64,000 nucleotides of DNA from Armatimonas sp043757465. GTDB taxonomy: Bacteria; Armatimonadota; Armatimonadia; Armatimonadales; Armatimonadaceae. Shown piece by piece: positions 17,288-24,984 of the stretch. Where the stretch lies: the NCBI RefSeq assembly GCF_043757465.1, contig NZ_JAYVPL010000124.1:1-64000 (forward strand). The letters run 5' to 3'. Position 1 is the stretch's first letter. Each line of letters opens with the position of its first letter. Position numbers and translations under genes: made by a program. The notes under the pieces are model-generated. The model was not told where the DNA came from and ran no database searches. It was given only the letters and a program-made list of their open reading frames with translations.

Positions 17288-17320
17288 CAAAGTACGGCGT
17301 TTTTCAGGTCGCCGTGACCT

Positions 17321-19807
17321 CTACTTCCCTCTTGGCTCCACACCCAGCAGGTTCTTGACAAAGAAATCCATGCGGCGGCGCTTTCCATACGGGCTCTCGC
17401 CTGCGCCGTGGTTGGCTCCGGGAAAGACGATCAGCTCGTAGTCTTTGTTGGCCTTGATCAGCGCGTCCGTAACTTGCATCGTGCTTGCCGGATCCACGTT
17501 GCTGTCCACCTCGCCGACCGTGAGCAGGAGCTTGCCGGTAAGAAGATGGGCGTTCACGACATTGGAGCTCTCTTCGTAGCTCTTGTCCACGGGGTAGCTC
17601 ATCCACTGCTCGTTCCACCAGACTTTATCCATGCGGTTATCGTGGCAGCCGCAGTCGGCGACGGCGGCTTTGTAGAAATCTCCGTGCCAGAGCAGGGCGG
17701 CCAGCGCGTTTTGCCCCCCCGCGCTCCCGCCGTAGACCCCGACGCGCGTCAGATCGAGCGACGGGTACTTTGCCGACAGTGCCTTCATCCAGGCGATCCG
17801 GTCCAAAAAGCCCGCGTCTTTGAGGTTCTTGAAGCACACATCGTGGAAGGCTTTGCTGCGACTATCGGTGCCCATGCCATCTATCTGCACGACCAAAAAG
17901 CCCAGCTCCGCGATTTGCTGCGCATTGCCGGAGCTGCTGCTCCACTGTTTAGGCACAAAGAACCCCTGCGGCCCCGCGTAGATCTGCTCGACCACGGGGT
18001 ATTTCTTACTCGGGTCAAAGTTCGTGGGCCGCCAGAGGACGCCCCAGATGTCGGTAGTGCCGTCGCGACCTTTCGCCACAAAGCGCTCGGGCTGCTTCCA
18101 GCCAGTGGCGAGAAGTGCTGTTGCATCGCCTTTCTCCAAGAGCGCCAGCTTCTTGCCATCGGTAGTGCTTCGTAGCTCCGTGACGGTCGGCAAGTCCACG
18201 CGGGAGTAGCTGTCCAGATAGCGCGAGCCGTCAGGCGAGAGTGCGATTCTATGGGTGCCGTCACCGTCGGTGAGTGGCGTGAGTGCACCCGTAGTCACAG
18301 AGACTCGTGCGTAGTGGACATGATAGGGGTCTTCGCCGGGCGTGCGGCCCGCCACTTTGAGGAGTAGCTCGCCTTTGTCTTCGTCGAAGCTCTCGACACC
18401 GCGCACTGTCCATTCGCCTTTAGTGAGCTGCCGCTTGAGCTTTCCCGTGGTGGCATCGTGGACGAAAAAGTGGTTCCAGCCGTCGCGCTCGCTCATCCAG
18501 AGAATCTCGTTGGACTTCGCTAAATACCGCGCCCAGAACTTGCCCGAGTAGTTAATAAAAGTCTTAGTGCTGTCCTCGAAGAGTGTCTTGGGGGTGCCGC
18601 TGGCCGCGTCCACACTCAGCACACGCAGGAGCTGATGCCCGCGCTGGTTGTAGGCGAAAAAGAAGCGCGACGAGTCCGCGCTCCAGGTGATACCCGCCCC
18701 CCAGCCGGAGTCGCCGAGCGCGGGCAGGCTCCAGGGATCGGGAAAGAGCGACTCACTCAACGCTGTGGCTTTCTTTGCCGCCACATCAAAGAGCACCGGG
18801 CGCGGGTGCTCGATCTTATCGCCGGGCTTTAAATAATCCAGGGTCACCAACTTGGGCTGTAGCTGGTCTCTGGGCGATGACTGCACGGTGTAGACTTTAT
18901 GCTCCTGCGCCGCCTCCGTACGAAAGGCAACGAGCTTGCTGCTATCGGGCGACCAGAAAAATCCCGTGCCGCTGTAGGAGTCCTTGGTCTTGCCCTCACT
19001 ACTCAAGGAGATCGCCTCGCCGCCTTGTGTGGGCCGCACCCAGAGATTATCGCCTTTCGTAAACGCGATCCACTTGCCATCGGGCGAGGCTCCATGGTTG
19101 CCGCGCGGTGTCTCGCGGCGTGTCGGGGGGGCGCGCTTTCCATCCACGATCACGGTGGCGGCGACACCCGGCGCGCTCACATAGCCCAGCGTCTTACCCG
19201 CCGCATCGCGCACTTCCCAGGCATGGCCTCCAAAGGTTCCCATCTCGCGCTTCTCGCCTGGCTTGACGGTTCCATACGGCGTCCGCTCGCCCCCGTTCAC
19301 CCAGAAGAGCGCGAGCTCCCCGCTGGTCTGGTTGTCAAAAGTAAGCCCCACTCGCTCGCCCACCTCGCCCGGCTGCACCCGCGCCGAGAGCCGCAGAACA
19401 CTCTCAGTACCCAGCTTTCCCCCCAGCGCCGCTCTGAGCGCCGCCTCGCTGGCAAAGCGCGTCAGCTTGCCATCGACCTCGACCAGCACCCACTCAAAAA
19501 CATTCGGGCCGCTCTCTAGCCGATACCAGAGCCGTCCGCCTTCAAGCCAGTTGGGGGCCACACTCGCGCGGAAGACTTTTCCGCGCGACAGCTCGCCTAG
19601 CTTGCCCGCCCGCTCATAATCCGCCTTCGTTCCCTGTGCCCGTGCCATGCCTGTTGCTCCCAAAAGTAATGCCGCGAGAGCCGCCCACACGAACGTGGGC
19701 GTCTTCGGGCGGAACGCCGTAATGTCGCGGAGCGACTTTGTGGCCGAAGGATCGTAGATGTCGCTTTCAATCGGCGGGAGGGGTAGCGGATTTCCGTAGT
19801 GTTTCAT
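17321..19807 (-). CDS. Dipeptidyl-peptidase IV-like S9 serine peptidase, membrane-anchored
   Basis: The 828-residue protein has a cytoplasmic N-terminal tail of about 37 residues and a single membrane helix (about 38-58). A DPP IV-type propeller domain follows, then an alpha/beta-hydrolase catalytic domain. The catalytic triad is Ser695 in GGSAGG, Asp768 in EVDSNV and His800 in PGANHG. Such enzymes release N-terminal dipeptides from proline-containing peptides or act as acyl-peptidases. Whether the helix is cleaved is unclear; the ALLLGATGMARAQ segment could be a delayed signal peptide. It begins 2 nt after the FecR-like gene upstream, so the two form an operon. Confidence 0.85.
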   Translation of the reverse strand: MKHYGNPLPLPPIESDIYDPSATKSLRDITAFRPKTPTFVWAALAALLLGATGMARAQGTKADYERAGKLGELSRGKVFRASVAPNWLEGGRLWYRLESGPNVFEWVLVEVDGKLTRFASEAALRAALGGKLGTESVLRLSARVQPGEVGERVGLTFDNQTSGELALFWVNGGERTPYGTVKPGEKREMGTFGGHAWEVRDAAGKTLGYVSAPGVAATVIVDGKRAPPTRRETPRGNHGASPDGKWIAFTKGDNLWVRPTQGGEAISLSSEGKTKDSYSGTGFFWSPDSSKLVAFRTEAAQEHKVYTVQSSPRDQLQPKLVTLDYLKPGDKIEHPRPVLFDVAAKKATALSESLFPDPWSLPALGDSGWGAGITWSADSSRFFFAYNQRGHQLLRVLSVDAASGTPKTLFEDSTKTFINYSGKFWARYLAKSNEILWMSERDGWNHFFVHDATTGKLKRQLTKGEWTVRGVESFDEDKGELLLKVAGRTPGEDPYHVHYARVSVTTGALTPLTDGDGTHRIALSPDGSRYLDSYSRVDLPTVTELRSTTDGKKLALLEKGDATALLATGWKQPERFVAKGRDGTTDIWGVLWRPTNFDPSKKYPVVEQIYAGPQGFFVPKQWSSSSGNAQQIAELGFLVVQIDGMGTDSRSKAFHDVCFKNLKDAGFLDRIAWMKALSAKYPSLDLTRVGVYGGSAGGQNALAALLWHGDFYKAAVADCGCHDNRMDKVWWNEQWMSYPVDKSYEESSNVVNAHLLTGKLLLTVGEVDSNVDPASTMQVTDALIKANKDYELIVFPGANHGAGESPYGKRRRMDFFVKNLLGVEPRGK

Positions 19808-19809
19808 AG

Positions 19810-20979
19810 TTAAAATATCTCAGCAGGAAGTTCGTCATTGTTGGCCGCAGCGACTTTCCCATTGCGCAGGATAAAGACCGTGCGCTGCGAGTCTTTGGCA
19901 CGGGCGAAAAGCTCGTAGTTGTTGCCGCCGAGCGGCTGGAAAAAGAGAATGCGCTTGTCCTCAAGCGTGTCGAGAAGTGGACGAGGAATGTTCAGCTCTT
20001 TCACGCTCTGCGGAGCACTCTCACGGCCGACGAGCGTGAGCGAGAGGGCCTGGAGCGCCGCCTGGGTCGCGAGGCGTGCTTTAACATCGGCGATCAGCGT
20101 GGGTAAGTGCAAGACGCTTTCCAGGGCTTCTAGGGGAGGGAGAAATGTCTCCTCGAAAAAGCCTGAGAGCTTATCAAAAACGCCTCCACCGAGACGGGCT
20201 AGGGTCTGATCGGCGCGGCTCAGGACACTCGTGCGCTCGTCGGAGGCAGGGGCGGGAGCGGCGAGGACTCCGTTTTTACTGACACTTTGCTGACCGGCGG
20301 ACACAATTGTTTTTTTATTGCGCACGACCATTCGCGCATCGCCCGTGCGCACCGTGAGCACCGAGCGGGCACCGTCGCTGCCGACACTGAGCACCGCGCT
20401 TCGGCTGCGAACACGGATGCGAAACGTCCCCGCTAGTACCTCAAAAAGGGCATCACGACGGAGCGGATCCACCTGTGCGATCACTGTCCCCCGCTTGAGA
20501 GAGAAACGCCGGATCGCACCGTGGGAGTAGCGTGCGGTCTTGACCAGAAGCGCCGTGTTTTGCCGCAGGAGCAGGCGTGCGCCACGGGTCGTCAGCGCCA
20601 GTGTCGAGGTTCCGTTGGTGGAAAAAGCAACCTCGGGTGCGAGCCGCACCCGCATTCCTGGAACCGCGGGCTTCTCCTCGCCACTTTCATTGATCACACG
20701 TGGCTCGCCAGTAACGGCGGCAACGGTGGCAAATTGGTAGTCGGGCATGCGAGTGGCCGTGTAGATCCCTCCTACCACCGCCACCCCCAGTACACTGAGC
20801 AGGCCACGAACCAGCCGTTGCCGCCGTGCGAGCGCCTCCGCACCTCCTTGGCTACGCCGCCACCGTTCGGCCTTGAGAACCCGCTCCACCGCCACGGAAC
20901 CATCAGCCTCAATCTTCATCGGGGCTTCGTCGCCCATCTGGATAGTCGTTTTGTTGCTTGGGTCGCTCCAGCGTCTCAT
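19810..20979 (-). CDS. FecR-domain protein with single membrane helix
   Basis: The 389-residue protein has a basic cytoplasmic N-terminus, one membrane helix at about residues 57-75, and an extracytoplasmic FecR-type domain at about 80-235 (AVTGEPRVI, RVRLAPEVAFSTNGTSTLAL, FEVLAGTFRIRV). A helical tail of about 150 residues follows. FecR domains often sense or relay envelope signals to sigma factors, but no sigma gene lies nearby. The neighbour 2 nt downstream is a DPP IV-like peptidase. The start ATG is the last of three near-identical TATAGT-(N5/6)-ATG units. Confidence 0.65.
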   Translation of the reverse strand: MRRWSDPSNKTTIQMGDEAPMKIEADGSVAVERVLKAERWRRSQGGAEALARRQRLVRGLLSVLGVAVVGGIYTATRMPDYQFATVAAVTGEPRVINESGEEKPAVPGMRVRLAPEVAFSTNGTSTLALTTRGARLLLRQNTALLVKTARYSHGAIRRFSLKRGTVIAQVDPLRRDALFEVLAGTFRIRVRSRSAVLSVGSDGARSVLTVRTGDARMVVRNKKTIVSAGQQSVSKNGVLAAPAPASDERTSVLSRADQTLARLGGGVFDKLSGFFEETFLPPLEALESVLHLPTLIADVKARLATQAALQALSLTLVGRESAPQSVKELNIPRPLLDTLEDKRILFFQPLGGNNYELFARAKDSQRTVFILRNGKVAAANNDELPAEIF

Positions 20980-21026
20980 AGCTCTACTATAAGTCTCATA
21001 GTTCCACTATAACATGTAACACTATA
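20980..21026 (-). promoter_or_regulatory. Three tandem TATAGT-N5/6-ATG units ahead of the FecR-like gene
   Basis: Reading the minus strand, TATAGT occurs at 21026-21021, 21011-21006 and 20991-20986, each followed by 5, 6 and 6 nt and an ATG (21015, 20999, 20979). The last two units are 20 nt apart and nearly identical. The middle ATG opens a 7-codon frame (MRLIVEL) whose TGA overlaps the FecR ATG. The first ATG gives only two codons. Confidence 0.55.
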
Positions 21027-21033
21027 ATCCGAG

Positions 21034-21942
21034 TCAGTCTAGGCTCGGGCGCTCGGCGAGGCCTTTATGGATCAGTGCGAGAATTTCCTCGCGCTCGGCT
21101 CCCGCAAGAGTGAGGCGCGGAGCACGTACCCACTCGGCCCCGAGGCCCGCCTCCTGAAGCACCAGCTTGATCTTCTGGACAAAGTGCGGCCCAATATCAA
21201 GGGTCATCAGCGGGAGGAACCAGCGCCAGAGATCACGAGCCTTGGCCCAGTCACCCGCCATCATCAGCTCCCACATCCGGGCGTTCTCTTTGGGAAAGGC
21301 AAGCCCGACACCCGCGATCCAGCCAGTTGCGCCCATTAAGACACACTCCGGGATAATCGTGTCCACACCGCCAAAGATAGCGTAGCGCACGCCGCAGGTG
21401 TTAGCGAGCTCCGTGATACGCGTGGTGTCTGCCGACGACTCTTTGATCGCGACGAGTGTTTCCACATCCGCGAGCTCGGCGAACATCTGGGGGGTGATGT
21501 CCACACCGTAGCCAACCGGGTTGTTGTAGACAATAATCGGGAGCTTACTCGCTGCCGCAACCGTGCGGAAGTGCGCCATGGTCTCCCGTGCATCGGACTT
21601 GTAGACCATCGCCGGGAGTACCATCACGCCATCGGCTCCGAGTGCTTCCATGTCCTGAACATACTGACACGAGGCTGCCGTGCTCATCTCGGCGACGCCC
21701 GAAAGCACAGGAAGACGGCCCCCAGCCACTTCCTTGGCGTGCTTCACCACGGCGCGTTTCTCGGCGGGCAATAGGGTCTGATTCTCCCCAAGCGACCCGC
21801 ACATAATTAAACCGTGGACGCCGGAGTCAATGAGAACTTCTAGGTGCTTGGCCTGTGCTTGCCAGTTGATACTCTGGTCTTGATGCATCTGGGTGGTGAC
21901 AGCGGGAAAGACACCACGCCAGGAAATTTGCTGATTTGCCAT
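21034..21942 (-). CDS. DapA/N-acetylneuraminate lyase-family aldolase or deaminase, possibly hydroxyproline pathway
   Basis: The 302-residue TIM-barrel enzyme has the Schiff-base Lys167 (VAIKESS), Tyr139 (IIVYNNP) and the substrate loop CGSLGEN of the DHDPS/NAL family. Members include dihydrodipicolinate synthase, sialic acid lyase and the 1-pyrroline-4-hydroxy-2-carboxylate deaminase of hydroxyproline breakdown. A divergent FCD-type GntR regulator next door is typical of catabolic members and speaks against DapA itself. An epimerase and D-amino-acid dehydrogenase in the same window favour hydroxyproline; the sialidase at 2744 keeps sialic acid lyase open. TATAAT ends 7 nt before the ATG. Confidence 0.7.
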   Translation of the reverse strand: MANQQISWRGVFPAVTTQMHQDQSINWQAQAKHLEVLIDSGVHGLIMCGSLGENQTLLPAEKRAVVKHAKEVAGGRLPVLSGVAEMSTAASCQYVQDMEALGADGVMVLPAMVYKSDARETMAHFRTVAAASKLPIIVYNNPVGYGVDITPQMFAELADVETLVAIKESSADTTRITELANTCGVRYAIFGGVDTIIPECVLMGATGWIAGVGLAFPKENARMWELMMAGDWAKARDLWRWFLPLMTLDIGPHFVQKIKLVLQEAGLGAEWVRAPRLTLAGAEREEILALIHKGLAERPSLD

Positions 21943-21971
21943 ATTTTAGATTATAATTCACATTGCGTACA
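21943..21971. promoter_or_regulatory. Bidirectional promoter with one palindromic -10 (ATTATAAT)
   Basis: The 8-nt ATTATAAT (21950-21957) reads TATAAT on both strands. On the minus strand the hexamer lies 7 nt before the lyase ATG. On the plus strand it lies 5 nt before an in-frame TTG (21963) and 14 nt before the ATG (21972) of the regulator. The arrangement would make the two transcripts compete for the same site. Confidence 0.55.
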
Positions 21972-22823
21972 ATGTCAAAAAATTTATCTCAGTTTATTAG
22001 TGAGGATCTCAGGGCCAATCCCCCTCCCCGCCAAGCCCCCCTCACCCTGGCGGCTCTGGCAACACACTATCAGGTCAGCCTCACACCGGTTCGCCAGGCC
22101 GTGCGGGAGCTGATCGCCGCTGGAGTGCTGGAAAAATCCGCGACGGGGCGGCTGCGCTACCGAACCACCCCACACACACCCTTGCCACCGACACGGGTGC
22201 CTCTTCCTCCTAGCCTGCCTCGCGCCTGGGAAGACGAGCTACGCCGCTCTATTCTCCAGCGCTCGCTACGGGGCGACCGGGAGTTTCTACGCGAGGAAGC
22301 ACTTTCGGAGCATTTCGCGATTGGGCGGACGGTTCTACGGCAGGCGCTGCACCGCTTGGCAGGCCAGGGATTTGTAGAGCATGTCCCGCGCTGTGGCTGG
22401 CGGGCGCGGGAGCTGACCCTGACCGAAGTGGACGACTGGCTGCGGGTGCGCGAGCGGTTGGAGCTTCTCGCCCTGGAGCTCGCCTGGCCCCGCCTAGACC
22501 CCCCGACCCTCACTCATCTTCGGGATGGCAACGTGGGGGCACGGCTCGACAATGACCTTCACCGCTACCTGATTGAGTGTGCCGACAGCCCGCTCTTGCG
22601 TACACTCTTTGCCCAGCACGGTGCTTACTTCGCCGCTCTCTTCGATCACGCCGCTCCCGAAACCCGGATGGAGGAGGCCATGGCCGCTCAGCACCGCGCC
22701 ATTCTAGATGCTCTGATCGAGCGCGATCTTGACCGCGCGTCCGCCACGCTCGCCGCCCACATCCGCGCCCAGCGCCGCATTATTGAAAAGCTCCTCAGAC
22801 AGCTACGCAACGACCAAAAATAA
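21972..22823 (+). CDS. GntR-family regulator with two winged helices and an FCD-like domain
   Basis: The 283-residue protein has two winged-helix segments. The first is about residues 20-65 (LAALATHYQVSLTPVRQAV, then LEKSATGRLRY). The second is about 82-150 (LREEALSEHFAIGRTVLRQA, GFVEHVPRCGW). A helical FCD-like ligand domain covers about 150-280, with DNDLHRYLIE and later His residues as possible metal ligands. Normal FadR-type regulators have one winged helix. It is divergent from the DapA-family lyase and likely regulates it. The start may be the TTG at 21963, leaderless, adding three residues. Confidence 0.75.
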   Translation: MSKNLSQFISEDLRANPPPRQAPLTLAALATHYQVSLTPVRQAVRELIAAGVLEKSATGRLRYRTTPHTPLPPTRVPLPPSLPRAWEDELRRSILQRSLRGDREFLREEALSEHFAIGRTVLRQALHRLAGQGFVEHVPRCGWRARELTLTEVDDWLRVRERLELLALELAWPRLDPPTLTHLRDGNVGARLDNDLHRYLIECADSPLLRTLFAQHGAYFAALFDHAAPETRMEEAMAAQHRAILDALIERDLDRASATLAAHIRAQRRIIEKLLRQLRNDQK

Positions 22824-22857
22824 GAGAAGCCGCCCGATAAACCGGGCGGCTTCTCTT
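22822..22857. terminator. Bidirectional hairpin terminator between convergent genes
   Basis: A perfect 15-bp stem, AAGAGAAGCCGCCCG / CGGGCGGCTTCTCTT, encloses the loop ATAAAC. It starts inside the regulator's stop codon and lies 16 nt from the stop of the converging cysteine protease. The U-tract is short on both strands. Confidence 0.8.
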
Positions 22858-22873
22858 TGGATTTCCACAGAAC

Positions 22874-23956
22874 CTATCTGCGAATGATTGCATCCTTGAG
22901 AATCAGGTTGCGCGGGAGGCTTTGCATCAGCTCTGGACGGATGAAGTAGTGTGCACTCTTGGCCTTAACCCACATCGCACGGCGACCGATCTTGTGCGTG
23001 CCGTACTTGATGTACATAAAGCCACGCTGGCTACCGTAGCCGCAGGTCTCGCCCCAGTCGGTTCCCCAGGAGTTCTTGATAATCCAAGACTGTTTGCTAT
23101 CGTCCCAGCCAACAATCAGAATCGCGTGGTTGGTGTTGCTGACATTATCAACGTGATCGAAAATGCCGCCCGTGTAGGCCAGGAAGTTACCATCGGCGTA
23201 GAGACTCGCCTCGACCGGGCCGTGCTCACAGAGTGCTTCCTTGATCTTCTGTACCGAAGGAATATCCACCGCTGCATCGACGAATCCCCAGGCGAGGGCA
23301 TCGTAGGGTGTCGCAGTGCCCGCTGCCGTGGGCGTGTTCATGGTCGCATTGTACGGGCAGGTCGCCTCCGTTGTCGTCCCCTTGGAAACGAGCCAGGCAT
23401 TGGCGGGGGCACGGTCACCGCCGCCCGTGTTGCCCGCTCCACTGTAGGAGACCATGAACTGCTCCGACGCGTCCACCGTGACATTGTTGCGAATCAGCCA
23501 CGACGACTCCAGTGCGCCCATACACGAGAATGCCCAGCAGGTTCCCGCCGGGTTCTGGTCCTTGACGGGGCTGACCTTGCCTTGGGAGCGCCAGTCCCAG
23601 CGTCTCAGATTGGGGCTGGCGATGATCTGAAACTCATAGATCTTAGCACGCAGAGCCGGGTTAAGCTTTACCGCACTCTCCCGCTCCTGCTTATCTAGCT
23701 CCAGTACTCGTTTGGAAATGGGCTCCTGAGCATCGGCGATCTGCTGGATATTGGGTGGGATAATGTCGCCCGTGATCTGCTTGAGATCCTTGCCCAGAAC
23801 ACTGGTCTGGCCGATCGTGAAGTTGATCTTCTGGTTCTGGAGATCAAGGCGCAGCTTGTTGAGGTCGAGCCCCTTCTGAGGCTGAGCCGAAACAACGGCA
23901 GCAAGGGCGACCAGAGTAGTCCCACCCAAAAGGCGGGTAAGTGGATATTTCTTCAT
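22874..23956 (-). CDS. Secreted papain-like cysteine peptidase (C1A)
   Basis: The 360-residue protein has a signal peptide (residues 1 to about 24, ending VSAQ) and an N-terminal region of about 90 residues that may be a propeptide. The papain domain has Gln134 and Cys140 in QNPAGTCWAFS, His277 in NTNHAILIVGWDD and Asn295 in KNSWGTDWGE. All catalytic residues are present. AGGAGA lies 9 nt before the ATG. It is expected to work outside the cytoplasm as an endopeptidase. The gene is convergent with the GntR gene and separated from it by the 22822-22857 hairpin. Confidence 0.9.
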   Translation of the reverse strand: MKKYPLTRLLGGTTLVALAAVVSAQPQKGLDLNKLRLDLQNQKINFTIGQTSVLGKDLKQITGDIIPPNIQQIADAQEPISKRVLELDKQERESAVKLNPALRAKIYEFQIIASPNLRRWDWRSQGKVSPVKDQNPAGTCWAFSCMGALESSWLIRNNVTVDASEQFMVSYSGAGNTGGGDRAPANAWLVSKGTTTEATCPYNATMNTPTAAGTATPYDALAWGFVDAAVDIPSVQKIKEALCEHGPVEASLYADGNFLAYTGGIFDHVDNVSNTNHAILIVGWDDSKQSWIIKNSWGTDWGETCGYGSQRGFMYIKYGTHKIGRRAMWVKAKSAHYFIRPELMQSLPRNLILKDAIIRR

Positions 23957-24052
23957 CTAACCTATTCTCCTAAATTCAGGCTACCCATTTTGGCACCCAA
24001 TCAAACATGGCTATAAACTCACTGTTTTACCCTTGGTAACAGCCCAAATCGG

Positions 24053-24982
24053 TTAACTCAATTCGAGCCGTGCCTGTAGCGTGCGGGGCCACTGTGAGAG
24101 CTGGAGCCCGTGCTCGGCGAGTAGTGCCAAGACGATACGCTCCATGCCGAAGGCGAGGCAGGCGGTGTGCGCTGTCTGACCATCCGCCGTGTGGATATCG
24201 AAGAGATGCCCGAAGTGGTCTTTGTGGTAGTTCGATGACATCACTGCGGTCGGGCGCTCGTCGGAGACAATGGGGATGAGTAGCTCGAACTTGAGGGCTT
24301 GGGCACGCTGTTGAGCCGCCATGAGCCGCTCGCCCGCGCCAAAGAACGGGTCGCTAGCGGCCTCGACCGTGGCAGTGAGGCCCAGTAGAGCGAGAAACTC
24401 CTGCGCTCGCTCGATCCAGTTATCACGAAAACTGAGCGCCTGTTCGGGCGTCCCCGCGTGGACAAACTCCCGCATCCGAAACGAGCGCATCCGCATGGGG
24501 TTGAGTGAGGGCTCGTGGCGGTAGCACCAGTTCTCGATATCCGTGGTCTTTCCCTCAGCAGGGAGTGTCCCGGCGAGGTAAGGATAGACATAGTAGCAGG
24601 CCGCCGGGGCCATCACGACATCGGCAAGCTCCAGGTGCGGCAAGAGGTTCTCCCCGGCATCCACGGCCTGCATCAGCGCATCGTGCTCCGTCGTTCCGCC
24701 TGTAAACGAGCACATGCAGCCTAGAAGCTGTGGAAAGGACTGAAAATAGCCGCACTTCTCCACAATGCTGCGCGGCAGAACAGGCGGACAGCGCAGGAGA
24801 ATAGTCTCCTTGGTGCGCCCGTAGCGCGTGATGGCGTGCTCCAGGCCCTCCATAAGCTGCGCAAACGCCGAGCCACGAGCGTAGATGCCAGGCAGATCGG
24901 TGGGCAAAAGAAGCTGGGCGGCAAGAAGGCGATCCAGGTAGGCCTCTTCGGCGGTGGCATTATGGGTTGTGAGAGCACTCAT
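24053..24982 (-). CDS. SerRS-like amino acid:[carrier protein] ligase
   Basis: This 309-residue class II synthetase-like protein lacks the tRNA-binding arm of SerRS and matches aa:CP ligases first described in Bradyrhizobium. These activate glycine or alanine and load them onto the phosphopantetheine of a small carrier protein instead of tRNA. The zinc ligands expected for the family are visible: Cys129 (AACYYV), Glu172 (RMREFVH, motif 2) and Cys275 (HTACLAFG). Motif 3 is GMERIVLALL. The ATG at 24982 follows AAAGGA by about 8 nt and lies 2 nt after the acyl-CoA dehydrogenase stop; the longer open frame is antisense-like. It is the last gene of a four-gene operon that includes its likely carrier protein. 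Confidence 0.85.
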   Translation of the reverse strand: MSALTTHNATAEEAYLDRLLAAQLLLPTDLPGIYARGSAFAQLMEGLEHAITRYGRTKETILLRCPPVLPRSIVEKCGYFQSFPQLLGCMCSFTGGTTEHDALMQAVDAGENLLPHLELADVVMAPAACYYVYPYLAGTLPAEGKTTDIENWCYRHEPSLNPMRMRSFRMREFVHAGTPEQALSFRDNWIERAQEFLALLGLTATVEAASDPFFGAGERLMAAQQRAQALKFELLIPIVSDERPTAVMSSNYHKDHFGHLFDIHTADGQTAHTACLAFGMERIVLALLAEHGLQLSQWPRTLQARLELS

Positions 24983-24984
24983 GG

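Noticed and set aside
21034..21942. Assignment as dihydrodipicolinate synthase (lysine biosynthesis)
   Set aside because: Family residues allow it, but the divergent FCD-type GntR regulator and lack of other lysine genes nearby point to a catabolic member. Sialic acid lyase remains possible because a sialidase is in the window.
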